Source: Geomonas oryzae
GTDB taxonomy: Bacteria > Desulfobacterota > Desulfuromonadia > Geobacterales > Geobacteraceae
Assembly: GCF_004117875.1 (NCBI RefSeq)
Contig: NZ_RAHW01000007.1
Span: forward strand, 248,001 to 312,000
Reading direction: 5' to 3'
Length of the DNA: 64,000 bases
Shown here one piece after another: positions 9,601-17,815 of this stretch. How positions within the stretch are numbered: position 1 is the first letter of the stretch; every line of letters begins with the position of its first letter. The notes beneath the pieces were generated by a model that ran no database searches, had not been told where the DNA came from, and was given only the letters and a program-made list of their open reading frames with translations. The translations under genes were made by a program, and so were the position numbers.

Positions 9601-9644
9601 AGTGCGAGCAGAAGGGCGGAGACTATCCCAACTTTTCTCAACAT
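6606..9644 (-). CDS. secreted decaheme c-type cytochrome (paralogue 2)
   Basis: This 1012-residue protein starts at ATG 9644 behind AAGGAGA with a Sec signal peptide (MLRKVGIVSALLLALPAFANA). The N-terminal ~300 residues are heme-free beta-rich repeats, including an Ig-like segment (SPGDSVTVTASS...GTYAVTVTATVGG). Ten CXXCH motifs occupy residues ~305-835 (CTTCH, CQRCH, CTVCH, CTGCH, CADCH, CEKCH, CWGCH, CLSCH, CVTCH, CVKCH) in the same order and spacing as the neighbour at 2492-5575. It is probably secreted to the outer surface as a terminal or intermediate electron carrier. The upstream gap is only 116 bases, so it may be co-transcribed with the tetraheme gene at 9761-10519. Confidence 0.9.
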   Translation of the reverse strand: MLRKVGIVSALLLALPAFANAWTVTAKIGSGKGTVSDGVKTIALGQTGVPSIGYYKQDNVTGLTSQVFTVDPDAGYSISSVIMNGADVTGTVAQDANGTYTVNAGSPIRNSQSLVVYFKQNLLTVTATQPLAGGRIVLQRCNASGVVFGSSSMYSLANLKPGAYVKVVALPNADYAVASVAGDTTVTGAAGDVVSKVVQVNAAGSLTATFGQVPVVKPNFSVSTNIASPGDSVTVTASSVSNMTGVTYAATTTAADATVTGTNPFTVKFPTSGTYAVTVTATVGGQSFPITKTGIITVQPNNACTTCHSNRNAVITTAWQTGAHGNASGHTTGTCQRCHATEGAIAGFAAGYTGGYADVLNNADAKLAWGSVQPLASSNGISCTVCHAQDPHNGGNNLRAVNTYDTAAKAAVTWDPNGNGKLDQYDVCTGCHTLTNNAGTVVGNYHDGSSPSVERTITDSHYDNPATTSVVEGYNLRKTGDTPCADCHNLHKADVAIQEEWAESGHAGKILANKTAALESNSILYYGAAAGTDPYSLRPGSTRTYIEDYKRTIVDATNGTLSANALLKTVGATETTGAAWVHYNWDQTQGTNNRATCEKCHTATGAANYMSAPATYNAANNNFSHLPGWTATTGSGSNELLYCWGCHSDSATGALRNPGAVKADYNYKGAVATYPDVQASNTCLSCHIGQASGDSITALTAAGNTFTNVSFVNSHYMAAGSLMYVKGGYTNFVPANTAAGTVSYGQSLTSDADMTVDVTGAAVAGALTSTHRKLGTAAIHGDSHNPSFFVAGNLDSDGPCVTCHYAKGDVTKGDNGVADHTLEFGTKTVNGVCVKCHSSEAFDAPSLETFVEEQSEPFQATLTLALNLLSTKYNITYNQSAYPYFYDQSASAGAVKNWTRSNFLATPLSAADAEKLMGACFNINLLKRDPAAYAHARTYARRLLFDTIDFLDDGVMNQSAAATAAASGQKDALGNDVFVKGATATDTLTTEGYKYLAGYNRTSGAWNAWVRP

Positions 9645-9760
9645 ATATGTTCTCCTTTTCGATTTAGTGTTCATAAGTAACTGTGGGTCGAAGTGCCACA
9701 GGGCCCGGCCCTTATTTCTGGTTCAATGCTTCCTGCGGTCTGCCTCGACCACCGTTCAAG

Positions 9761-10519
9761 TTACTTGATATGGCAGGTCAGGCAGAGTTTCGAATCGGTG
9801 TTCGGAGAAAGCAGCAGATAGTTGGTCTTAGTCGGGTCGTCGACGTTTTTCTTGTTGTGAACGTCGTGGCAGGTAGCGCAGGTCATGATCGGGCCCTGGC
9901 TGCCGGCATAGAGACGATCCTGGATTTTCAGGCTGGTGTTGTCGATGTAGGTAGCGCCTTTCTGACGGATCCAGTTGTCTTTGCCTACTGCGTTCGGGGT
10001 GTTGTCAGCCGGGTTGCCGGTTACCGGGCCGTTGGCCACGCCGCCGTCAGCCTGGTCGAATACGAACCCGATCGGGTGGTCGTTGGAAAGCGAAGCGGTC
10101 TGAGCGATAGCTGCGGTGCCGAAGGTGTCGGAGTCGAGCTTCTTGGTGCCGGTGGTTGCGTAGTGGGTGTCAACCGCGATAGCGCCGTCGTGGCAGCTCA
10201 TGCAGAGCTTGCTCGGGCCTTCCATCATGGTGGAGGGGTCGACGGTGGAGTCGATGGTTGCGCTGTAGTAAGGAACGTAGGAGGTGTTCGGCAGGGCGTG
10301 CGACCACAGCGGGAGGTAGTCGTTGCCTTCGGTTGCAGCGTGGTGCGGGGTGTGGCAGAACGCACATACGCGGCCCTGGCTGTCCGGGGTGGTGCCGGTG
10401 TAGATGTTCATGTCGTGGATGGAGCCGACAACCCCACCTTTGGGCGCCGTGAGGCCGAATGCCATGCTCGTGGACAGAGCAACGATGCCGAGTGCAGATA
10501 ATACGATCTTCTTGTTCAT
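9761..10519 (-). CDS. OmcE-like exported tetraheme c-type cytochrome
   Basis: The 252-residue product starts at ATG 10519 behind GGAG, with a signal peptide of about 21 residues ending SMAFG. Four CXXCH motifs are visible: C52AFCH, C106MSCH, C214ATCH and C246LTCH. The phrases GSIHDMN, RVCAFCHTPHHA and GPSKLCMSCHDGAIAVD resemble the small filament-forming tetraheme cytochromes (OmcE type) of Geobacter, and the N-terminal part of the neighbour at 11076-12839 shares them. Assembly into a nanowire is inference. A strong sigma-54 promoter lies about 190 bases upstream. Confidence 0.8.
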   Translation of the reverse strand: MNKKIVLSALGIVALSTSMAFGLTAPKGGVVGSIHDMNIYTGTTPDSQGRVCAFCHTPHHAATEGNDYLPLWSHALPNTSYVPYYSATIDSTVDPSTMMEGPSKLCMSCHDGAIAVDTHYATTGTKKLDSDTFGTAAIAQTASLSNDHPIGFVFDQADGGVANGPVTGNPADNTPNAVGKDNWIRQKGATYIDNTSLKIQDRLYAGSQGPIMTCATCHDVHNKKNVDDPTKTNYLLLSPNTDSKLCLTCHIK

Positions 10520-11017
10520 TTGTACTCTCCTTTTTTCGATTGAATGATATTCCATCTACTGCCTGGTGCTACACGGTTACACTGGAATGAACTTTGGACT
10601 TGGACACCTCCTCCTTTCATGTTCGTTTTCTTTGTCTGGGCCTGGTCGGCTGGCTGGGCCATCCGTCATTTGCCCGAAAATGGCCACGAAAAGCACTACG
10701 ATTACCTATTGTGCAACTGCGGTGCCACGAGGATTTGGGGACCGATTTTTTTTCGGAGGGAGAAAGACAAGACGATGCAAGGAGGCGATTTGCTATGATT
10801 TTTTTTAATTGGGAGTGAAGCAAAAAAATGGGCGAAGGGCGTTTTCGGGAGGAGCATGCCGTCTTGTCGCGGAGGGTGCGCGGGGTTTTCACGGGATAAC
10901 ACGGAAGGGGGGCCGTCCTTTCACTGCCCCCCCTGGGCGAAGGGGTTACGTAATGGCCACTCTCTCTAAGGGGCGCTTTCGCTGGGGAATTCGCAAAGGG
11001 GACTTCGCAAAGCAAAA
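10520..11017. other. intergenic region upstream of the tetraheme cytochrome, no gene seen
   Basis: About 500 bases with no credible coding frame on either strand. It holds the ribosome site and long leader of the tetraheme gene and the sigma-54 promoter at 10712-10727. An unusually T/A-rich patch lies at 10745-10830 in an otherwise GC-rich sequence. Confidence 0.6.
10712..10727 (-). promoter_or_regulatory. sigma-54 promoter for the OmcE-like cytochrome
   Basis: The minus strand reads TGGCACCGCAGTTGCA, which matches the consensus TGGCACG-N4-TTGCA at all but one defined position and has exact GG-N10-GC spacing. It predicts a leader of about 180 bases before ATG 10519 and dependence on RpoN plus an enhancer-binding activator. 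No activator site was identified. Confidence 0.82.
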
Positions 11018-11047
11018 CGCCCGCCCCGGCAAAAGCCGGAGCGGGCG
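11011..11047 (-). terminator. intrinsic terminator of the porin-cytochrome operon
   Basis: On the minus strand a 13-bp stem (cgcccgctccggc / gccggggcgggcg) with an UUUU loop is followed by UUUUGCUUUG. It lies about 30 bases after the stop at 11076 and ends the six-gene operon that begins at 19144. Confidence 0.85.
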
Positions 11048-11075
11048 AAATGTTGTCTGCTATACGGTTGTTTCT

Positions 11076-12839
11076 CTAGTAGGTCCTGGTGCCACCGCTT
11101 GTGTGACAGGTGCCGGCCAGGGTGCAGCTTCGGGCCGGGGCGTTGTAGACCGGGGCGTCTCCCGTGTACCTCGTGTCGAAGTTGACGAGGTGGGCTCCGT
11201 TCGTGGTGTTGGCACTTAGCGAGCTCGGCACGCCGTGCGGATCGTGACACGCCGAGCAGGGTGCGCTATGGTCACGCACGTGCGACTGGTGCATGGCCGC
11301 GGAATTGGAGTGCGGCACGTTCATCGGGTCGAGCAGGTACAGCTGGTCGTGGCACTTGAAGCAGAGCGGGTAGGACGTCGCCGCCGAGGGGAAGGTATCG
11401 ACGTTCTGCGCCTGCAGGATGTAACGCTCCTCGGAGCCGTGCGGGGCATGGCAGTCGGAACAATAGATCCGGAACTGGCTGTTCTGCAAGGAGGAGAGAA
11501 GGCTCCTGCCGGTCCTCCCCACCGTGTCATAGGCGACCGGATGGTAGGAGGGGTTCCCGGTGGCGAAGCGTTGTCCCTCGTCGTAGGTGGAGAAGGCGCG
11601 CACGGGACGGCTAAGACTCGCAGTCTTGAAGGAGGAGGCGGAGGTGCCCTGATGGCAGCGGAAGCAGACTTCGTACTCGTAACGGGCGGAACCGTCCCCG
11701 CCGAGGGCGTTGCCGTTCACGTCGACGCCGCGTACCCCGCGCAGGGGACCGTTCACGTACGGCGCGGTGGAGGCGGGGGTGACCGCGGGGTTCGGGTCGC
11801 CCAAGGGGGAGCCCTGGTAGCCTGAGCGGTGCGGGTTGTGGCAGTCGACGCACTGCACGTGTTTTTTGTCGGACGTCACCGGCAGCGTCTCGTCTTCCTT
11901 GTGGATACCGGAGTAGATCTGGATCTTGTGGCTGTATGTGCGCGAGATCTGGGTGGCGATGTCTATGCCGGTCGTCGTGTTGTAGGACGCACCGGAGTGG
12001 CAGCTCCCGAGGCAGTTGCTCTCCTCGCCGGAAAGCGAGGTCGGCTGCTTGAGAAGGTGCACACCCCGCTCGGCGGAGTGGGGACGATGGCAGTTGCGGC
12101 AACCGTCGGCACCGACCTGGGCGGATACCGTGCTGCTGTAGCGCGCCCCGCCGGTGCGGTGCGTGTTGTCGGCGTTGGCCCAGTCGGTCTTGTTGTGGCA
12201 GTCACGGCACAAGAGGTCGTGTTCCGTTGAGTTGTCGCGCACGAGGAAGTTGCCGTACTGGTTGTTGTGCGGGTCGTGGCACGAGGTGCACTCGACGTAG
12301 GTGTCCTCGGAGAGGCTGATCCCCTTGTTGGCGAGCGTCCCCTTGTCGTTCAGCTCGCCGGAGAGACCGTAGGTCATGGAGACCGGGTGGCTCGTGGAGA
12401 GGTCGGTCCCGAGGTTCGCGTTGAGCGCCGGGTTCGTGTCGCCAGGTATCTTGCCGAGGCTGGAGACGGTGAAGTCGCCGTTTAGCACCCCTATGGCGAC
12501 CGCGCCGTCATGGCAGGAAAGGCAGAGGCGCGAGGGCCCCTTGGGCTGTTGCGGATTCGCCTTGATGGTGGTCGACGCGTACGGGACGTAGATGCTCAAG
12601 TTGGACTTGCGGCTCCAAAGCGGCCCTTCGCTCGCGGCGTGATGCGGCGTGTGACAGAAGACGCAGATGCGCACCTCTTCGGTCGCCTTTACGTTGTGCG
12701 CACCGCCCCCCCCGCTGACGGAGAGGTTGTGCGGCGTGTTGACGATGCGGGCGCCCTGGGATGAGGCGGTCGCCGCACCGGGAAGGAGCAGGGCCGCCGC
12801 GCAGAGCGCGTGGATTGCCTTGATCGTGATCCCTCTCAT
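11076..12839 (-). CDS. large multiheme c-type cytochrome with OmcE-like N-terminal part
   Basis: This 587-residue exported protein has a signal peptide ending ATAS. Ten canonical CXXCH motifs are present (CVFCH, CLSCH, CTSCH, CRDCH, CRNCH, CVDCH, CFRCH, CSDCH, CFKCH, CSACH). There are also two longer-spaced candidates: CLGSCH (CX3CH) mid-protein and CTLAGTCH (CX5CH) near the C-terminus. The first ~120 residues are similar to the tetraheme neighbour at 9761. The start codon overlaps the stop of the upstream NHL gene as ATGA, indicating translational coupling. With the adjacent barrel and NHL lipoproteins it probably forms the outer-surface end of a trans-outer-membrane conduit. Confidence 0.88.
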   Translation of the reverse strand: MRGITIKAIHALCAAALLLPGAATASSQGARIVNTPHNLSVSGGGGAHNVKATEEVRICVFCHTPHHAASEGPLWSRKSNLSIYVPYASTTIKANPQQPKGPSRLCLSCHDGAVAIGVLNGDFTVSSLGKIPGDTNPALNANLGTDLSTSHPVSMTYGLSGELNDKGTLANKGISLSEDTYVECTSCHDPHNNQYGNFLVRDNSTEHDLLCRDCHNKTDWANADNTHRTGGARYSSTVSAQVGADGCRNCHRPHSAERGVHLLKQPTSLSGEESNCLGSCHSGASYNTTTGIDIATQISRTYSHKIQIYSGIHKEDETLPVTSDKKHVQCVDCHNPHRSGYQGSPLGDPNPAVTPASTAPYVNGPLRGVRGVDVNGNALGGDGSARYEYEVCFRCHQGTSASSFKTASLSRPVRAFSTYDEGQRFATGNPSYHPVAYDTVGRTGRSLLSSLQNSQFRIYCSDCHAPHGSEERYILQAQNVDTFPSAATSYPLCFKCHDQLYLLDPMNVPHSNSAAMHQSHVRDHSAPCSACHDPHGVPSSLSANTTNGAHLVNFDTRYTGDAPVYNAPARSCTLAGTCHTSGGTRTY

Positions 12840-13909
12840 TTGGATTCACCCGGCACCGGCAGCGGGGCGCCCGCCTGCGGGTCGTCAACCCTCAGGTACC
12901 TGAAGACCTGCAGTCTCCTGTTGTAGGAATCCGCGACATAGATGAGATCGCCCTTGCCGATGAAGATACCGGCCGGCATCCAGAACTGCCCCGGGTTGCT
13001 CCCGTGCGAGCCGAAGTCGAGCAGCACGCGTCCGTTGTCGTTGAAGATCTGCACTGCGTCGAAAAGCGCGTCGCAGACGTAGACGTGACCGTCGCTGTCG
13101 ACCGCAACCCCCTTCGGGCGGGCGAAGCTCCCCGAGGTGTCGCCGGCCCGGCCGAACTGCTTCAGGAAATGGCCGTTGGCGGTGAAGATCTGGATGCGGG
13201 AGTTGAGCGCGTCGGTCACGTACAGGCGCCCAGAGGCGTCGACGAAGAGGTCGGTGGGGTAGTTGAACTGACCCGCCCCGGTGCCGCGCCCGCCGATCCT
13301 GTAGCGCTCGGCTCCGGAGAGGTCGTAGACCACGATCTGGTGGCTCGCGGTATCGGAGACGTAGATGAAGCGGTTGTTGGCGTTGAAGGCAAGGCCGGTG
13401 GGGCGGTCGAGCGCGGTCAGGTTGAAGCGCTGCAGTTTCCCGCCGGAGAGCGCGTAGCGGTAGACGATACCGGTCCCCGCGTCGGACACGTATATGTTGT
13501 CCTGATCGTCACCGGTCACCGCAATCGGCGTACGGAGGGCCGGGTTCCCACCGCCGATGACGGTGTAGCTCTTCTTGTCGGTGTCCATGATGTGGACCAC
13601 GGCGAGGCCCACGTCGGCGACGAAGATCCTCTCCTTCTGGTCGACGTAGACCCCGTAAGGCTTGCCGATGCGCTGGTCCGGCTCGCCGGTGAGCAGTTCG
13701 ATGGCGCGCTGCCAGAACCCTTTGGAGATCCCGGCGTCCTCGAAGTCGCGGATCTCCTTCACCCAGGTGATGCGGGGAGGGGTGGGGAGTGCCGGCCACT
13801 GCAGCTCGCGGTAGTCGCCTCCCCGGCGCTGCGGGGCGCTCCCGGCGCAGCCGGAGAGAAGCAGCAAAACGAGCAACGGGAAAAAGATGATCGAATTCTT
13901 TATGCTCAT
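12836..13909 (-). CDS. NHL-repeat lipoprotein (beta-propeller), downstream copy
   Basis: The 357-residue product starts at ATG 13909 with AGGA seven to eight bases upstream. A signal peptide ends in a lipobox (LLSGC, Cys21). About six NHL/YVTN-type blades follow, with repeated phrases such as IYVSDAGTGIVYRY, LYVTDALNSRIQIF, VYVCDALFDAVQIF and IYVADSYNRRLQVF. It has no heme motifs, so it is likely a scaffold or docking subunit at a membrane surface. Its paralogue is the NHL lipoprotein at 16586-17758, which shares the pre-propeller W-P-P-x-R motif. Confidence 0.85.
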   Translation of the reverse strand: MSIKNSIIFFPLLVLLLLSGCAGSAPQRRGGDYRELQWPALPTPPRITWVKEIRDFEDAGISKGFWQRAIELLTGEPDQRIGKPYGVYVDQKERIFVADVGLAVVHIMDTDKKSYTVIGGGNPALRTPIAVTGDDQDNIYVSDAGTGIVYRYALSGGKLQRFNLTALDRPTGLAFNANNRFIYVSDTASHQIVVYDLSGAERYRIGGRGTGAGQFNYPTDLFVDASGRLYVTDALNSRIQIFTANGHFLKQFGRAGDTSGSFARPKGVAVDSDGHVYVCDALFDAVQIFNDNGRVLLDFGSHGSNPGQFWMPAGIFIGKGDLIYVADSYNRRLQVFRYLRVDDPQAGAPLPVPGESK

Positions 13910-13926
13910 GTTTTCATCCTTTGCCG

Positions 13927-15891
13927 TCAGAATTGCCGCGCCATGCGCAGCATGAGGGTTTGGTCGCTGGTCCATCCGGAGCCGGAGTAACGGAAGTTCG
14001 CCTGGGAGTTCACGTTGAAGGTGAGCTTGCGCACGTTCCAGCGCACGTCGAGAGAAAGGGAGAGGTTCGTGTTGTCGATGTACCCCGTGTTGTTGAGCAC
14101 GTTGCCGGTGGCTGTTACGAGGGCCGTGTTCTCCAGCATCTTCGAATAGCTGCCGCTCGCGGAGAACACGTTGGAGGAGTTCCCCCCCGTGTTCCCCTTG
14201 CTCACGAGGTCGCTCTCGCGGATCAGGTAGCGGTCGGTCAGGTTCATGGTGTAGCGCCCCTGCATCCAGGAGCCGCTGCGCATGAAGGCCCCTTTGTAGG
14301 TCTGGCTCTTCTCCGCGCTCGAAACGAGTCGGGTGTACTCGACGGAGAGGGTCCCGGCGTCGTCGTCGAACCTCGTGTCCCCCCCGAGGCGATAGGAGGT
14401 GGAACCGGCGAGGTTGATCTGGTCGGCGCTGCCGGAGATGAGAGCCTGGCTGGTACGGTTCCAGTTGGCGAAGACGCGGTACTTGTTCTCCAGGAAGGTG
14501 AAGTCCGCACCGAGCGCATCGTTGGTGGTGGAGTAGGTGATGTCCGAGTTGACCAGCACCTTGTAGTCGATCGAGAGAAGGTCCCCCACGACGATGCGCG
14601 AGGTGCCCGTCCTGATGACCACCTCGGTGGTCAGGCCGTTTTGGCGCACCTCGTAGTCGAGGTTGGGGTCGTACTCGCGGGTCCTCGCCTGGTTCCAGAC
14701 CTTGACCGACCCTTCCACCACGTTCTGCTGGCTCAGGGGGATCACGAGAAGCTGGTCCACGGCGTGCGCCTCGGCGAAGACGTCGATGCCGCTGTCGCTC
14801 AGCTTGTTGGCGGTGACCAGGTAGTGCCTGCCGGCGGTCAGTTGCATCCTGCTGTCGTTGGGGAGCAGCTTGTGGTAGTCAAGCACGAGGCCGCCGCCGC
14901 CGCTTTGCTCGCTACCCGCCGAGAGGCTGCGGTCGTTGCCTTCCGCTTCGATCCTCGTGGTGAGGCTTTTGAAGAGCCTGTGCTGCAGCCAGGCGCGGGC
15001 GTTGTGGGTGCGCTGGATCTGGGTCGGCTCTTCACGCATGGTGAAGCTGTAGTCGGTGCCGCTCTCGAGCGCGCGCCCCAGGTCCCAGCTCAAAGACGCG
15101 CCGAGATCGGTGGTGCGCGATTCGTTCACGCCGCGCTGGGTCACAACGTGCGCGCGGGTGTTCAAAATCCTGTTCAGGTACGGGGTGGAGAAGTTGAGAC
15201 TGTTGCGGAGGTTCGCGTCGATGTTGCTGCTCTGCTGGCTTGCTTCGTCGTTGTCGGTGGTGAGGCTCAGGGTGCTCCCGACGAGGGTGAAGTAGGTCTC
15301 GCTGTTCTTGTAATTGTGACTCGCTCCGAAGGTGTAGGAGTTGCTTTGGGAGCGGCTGTCGAGCTCGAGTCCGCTCGTCTGGTTGGAGGTCCTGTTGTAG
15401 CCGAAGGTGATCGGCAGGAACGTCGACGAGATCGGGAGGTGGAGCGCAAGGGAGTTGCTCTTTTGCTGATAACTCGAGGCGAACTCACGCGGCACGTCCG
15501 CGATGTCCGAGGTGAAGCTGAAGGAAAGCGGATAAGGGAAGCGGTCCAGGAAGATACCCGATATGTTGTACAAGAGGCCGAAACCGTAGGTGTCGTTGGT
15601 CGAGCGCTCGCTCCCCATGTAGAGGTTCTGGTCCGCCCGCAAATCGAGCCCGATCTCGCCGTGCAGCAGACGCGCGCGGTAAACGGCGTAGTCGAGCCCC
15701 AGGTGATAGTCCTCCTGCAGCGACTGCTGCGTCGTGGAGACGAGATCCGCCTGCGCCGCCTTCAGGTGGTACGTGGTCTCCACGCTCTGCCTGAGGTTTC
15801 TCAGCGCAAGGATGTTGGTCACCTGCGCCGCCGCCCACTCCGGTACGAGGAGCAGGCCAAGCGGTATGAAAAGAAGTTTGCGCCGCATCAT
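13927..15891 (-). CDS. outer-membrane beta-barrel (porin-like) of the conduit
   Basis: The 654-residue protein has a signal peptide (LLFIPLGLLLVPEWAAAQ) and then alternating amphipathic strands rich in Tyr, Ser, Asn and Thr without a long hydrophobic helix. It ends in Phe (MLRMARQF), as outer-membrane barrels do. There are no Cys-rich or heme motifs. In porin-cytochrome complexes such a barrel holds a periplasmic cytochrome in the outer membrane; here it lies between a pentaheme lipoprotein gene and a 10-12 heme cytochrome gene. The homology is to the general Geobacter barrel class and not to a specific named porin that I can confirm. Confidence 0.82.
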   Translation of the reverse strand: MMRRKLLFIPLGLLLVPEWAAAQVTNILALRNLRQSVETTYHLKAAQADLVSTTQQSLQEDYHLGLDYAVYRARLLHGEIGLDLRADQNLYMGSERSTNDTYGFGLLYNISGIFLDRFPYPLSFSFTSDIADVPREFASSYQQKSNSLALHLPISSTFLPITFGYNRTSNQTSGLELDSRSQSNSYTFGASHNYKNSETYFTLVGSTLSLTTDNDEASQQSSNIDANLRNSLNFSTPYLNRILNTRAHVVTQRGVNESRTTDLGASLSWDLGRALESGTDYSFTMREEPTQIQRTHNARAWLQHRLFKSLTTRIEAEGNDRSLSAGSEQSGGGGLVLDYHKLLPNDSRMQLTAGRHYLVTANKLSDSGIDVFAEAHAVDQLLVIPLSQQNVVEGSVKVWNQARTREYDPNLDYEVRQNGLTTEVVIRTGTSRIVVGDLLSIDYKVLVNSDITYSTTNDALGADFTFLENKYRVFANWNRTSQALISGSADQINLAGSTSYRLGGDTRFDDDAGTLSVEYTRLVSSAEKSQTYKGAFMRSGSWMQGRYTMNLTDRYLIRESDLVSKGNTGGNSSNVFSASGSYSKMLENTALVTATGNVLNNTGYIDNTNLSLSLDVRWNVRKLTFNVNSQANFRYSGSGWTSDQTLMLRMARQF

Positions 15892-15901
15892 CCCATCCCG
15901 G

Positions 15902-16489
15902 TCATTTCAAGAAAAACGAAGTGGTCCCGTAATGGGGGTTATGGCAGTCGGCGCAGACCATCTTACGCTCGGCGACCTTGTTGTGCAGCCCGAGCGCGGC
16001 GCGCTGTTCCTTGTGACAGAGATCGCAGATGTTCTTTCTGTCCACCTTCAGAAGCGAAGTGTAGGCGGAGTTGTGGGGTACATGGCAGGCAAGGCAGTCG
16101 CCGACCGCGGCGGGGCCGTGCTGGTAATGCCCCTTGTCCTTGAAGAAGTCCTTGTGGCACATGAGACAGAGCTGCTTCGCGGGGCGCACCAGACCGTCGT
16201 CCTTGGACTTGTCGTGGCAGTTGTCGCACTTCTTCTCGTCGTAGGGCTGGTGCACCGAACCGTTGGAAACGTCCCCGGCCTCGGCGGCCTTCTTGGCCCC
16301 GGCCAGTTCCTCCTTGTACTCGGTGAGCTTCGCATCCGCGTACTGGGTACAGATCTCCTCGGGCGGCGGGAGCGTCGGCACCCCGTCGAACACCGTGGAG
16401 AGGACCTTGTGCCTGGTGATGGGATCGCACCCGGCGAGGATGGCGAAAACCATCAGGAAAGCCGCGATATGTAGCGTGAGTCGTGCCAT
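15902..16489 (-). CDS. pentaheme c-type cytochrome lipoprotein
   Basis: This 195-residue protein has a lipoprotein signal (MVFAILAGC, Cys21). Five CXXCH motifs occupy the C-terminal two thirds (CDNCH, CLMCH, CLACH, CDLCH, CADCH), several followed by the P-H typical of doubled-CXXCH cytochromes (HVPHN, HNPHY). Its size and lipid anchor suit the periplasmic cytochrome that would dock inside the adjacent barrel (gap of 10 bases). The assignment of side and role is inference. Confidence 0.85.
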   Translation of the reverse strand: MARLTLHIAAFLMVFAILAGCDPITRHKVLSTVFDGVPTLPPPEEICTQYADAKLTEYKEELAGAKKAAEAGDVSNGSVHQPYDEKKCDNCHDKSKDDGLVRPAKQLCLMCHKDFFKDKGHYQHGPAAVGDCLACHVPHNSAYTSLLKVDRKNICDLCHKEQRAALGLHNKVAERKMVCADCHNPHYGTTSFFLK

Positions 16490-16585
16490 GTGCCCCTTGG
16501 GTCGCCGTGGGAATCCCGTGCAAGGGTTGTCGCGCCCGCCGCTACGGCAGGCGCGACCTCTCCCCAGGCATTTCAGTGAACTTTG

Positions 16586-17758
16586 TTACTTCTTCCCTTC
16601 CGCGTCGCCCTTCCCTTTGGGCGCCGGCTTCGGGATATTGTCGTACCCCTTGAAGTCCTTCATCTGCCCGAGGCCGTAGAAGGAGACCTTCACGGGCCCG
16701 AACTGGTTGGTCACCACGATGACCTCCTCGAGGATGAAGTTCGGCGCGGCGAGCTTCTGGAAGTAGTCGAGGTTGTCCCTGATCACCATCACCCCGGCGG
16801 GGAGGTTCAGCGATTCGTAGACGTAGCCCGGGTCTCCGAAGAACATCAGGATGCGCCCGGTCTCGTTGAAGATCTGCACGTTCTGGTGCGAGGCGTCGGC
16901 GACGTAGATGCGTCCCTTGTCGTCGACGGAGATGCCGCGGGGACGGCCGAACTCGCCGAAGGAGTCACCGAGCCCGCCGAAGGTGTGCACGATGTGCCCG
17001 TCGCGGTCGAGCTTCACCACTTTGCCGGTGCCAGCGTTGGTGACGTAGAGGTAACCGTCCTTGTCCATGGTGAGGTTCGTGGGAAGCGACAGCCCCTGCT
17101 GGGTCTCGCTCCCCTTGCCGATGGAGCCGGCAAGGTCGCCGCTTTGGCGGTCGATGACCTTGATCTCGTTGTTCGAGATGTCCAGGGCGTAGATGTTCTT
17201 GTCGTCGACGGCGACGTCGACCGGTTTCATCTGGATGTCCTTGCCGTAGGCCCTGACGAAGTTGCCCATTTCGTCGTACATCATCACCTCCTTGCGGAAG
17301 GTGTCGGCGACGAAGACGTTGCCGTCGGAGGCGACGGCGATGTTGATCGGCTTTTTGAGCTTGCCCTGCCCCTTGCTCCCGGGGAGGATCTCGTAGGTCT
17401 GCTTGACCAGGTCGAAGATGGCGACGTTGTTCTGGATGGTGTCGACGACGTAGATGCGCCCCTTGTTCGAGGCGATGCCGTACGGCTTGGCGATGATCTT
17501 GTTGGTGTCCTCCTCCTCGTTCGAGAGGGAGAGGATCTTCACGCTGGCCTTGTCTCCGGTGACGTCCTTTGAGGCGGAGATCCCTTTCAGGAACTGGACC
17601 CTGGGGGGGTTGGGGTCGGGCGGCCAGAACACCGGCTCGCCGGAGCCGAGCTTTCTCGCGCCGCAGCCGGTGAGCCCGAAGGCAACCAGCGCGAGCGCCA
17701 GCACCATGATACCTCTCCCCGCATGAAACGACCTGCTACCACGAAGCATTGCTGACAT
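16586..17758 (-). CDS. NHL-repeat lipoprotein (beta-propeller), upstream copy
   Basis: The 390-residue product has a lipoprotein signal (FGLTGC, Cys32). A short W-P-P-D-P-N-P-P-R-V motif is followed by six NHL blades (for example IYVVDTIQNNVAIF, VFVADTFRKEVMMY, LYVTNAGTGKVVKL, IYVADASHQNVQIF). The tail is Lys/Gly-rich and polar. Two AAGGAG copies sit in front, so either ATG 17758 or ATG 17749 could be used. Together with the second NHL lipoprotein it brackets the barrel and pentaheme genes, suggesting that both are structural parts of one envelope complex. Confidence 0.85.
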   Translation of the reverse strand: MSAMLRGSRSFHAGRGIMVLALALVAFGLTGCGARKLGSGEPVFWPPDPNPPRVQFLKGISASKDVTGDKASVKILSLSNEEEDTNKIIAKPYGIASNKGRIYVVDTIQNNVAIFDLVKQTYEILPGSKGQGKLKKPINIAVASDGNVFVADTFRKEVMMYDEMGNFVRAYGKDIQMKPVDVAVDDKNIYALDISNNEIKVIDRQSGDLAGSIGKGSETQQGLSLPTNLTMDKDGYLYVTNAGTGKVVKLDRDGHIVHTFGGLGDSFGEFGRPRGISVDDKGRIYVADASHQNVQIFNETGRILMFFGDPGYVYESLNLPAGVMVIRDNLDYFQKLAAPNFILEEVIVVTNQFGPVKVSFYGLGQMKDFKGYDNIPKPAPKGKGDAEGKK

Positions 17759-17815
17759 CTCCTTTTTCTCCTTGACCTATGGGTGTTGCTTGCCGTGCCG
17801 GGCACGGGTTCTCCG

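Noticed and set aside
9645..9760. Sigma-54 promoter before the second decaheme gene
   Set aside because: A TGGCAC occurs on the minus strand but no TTGC follows at the right spacing; it is more likely part of a small hairpin (ctgtgg/ccacag).
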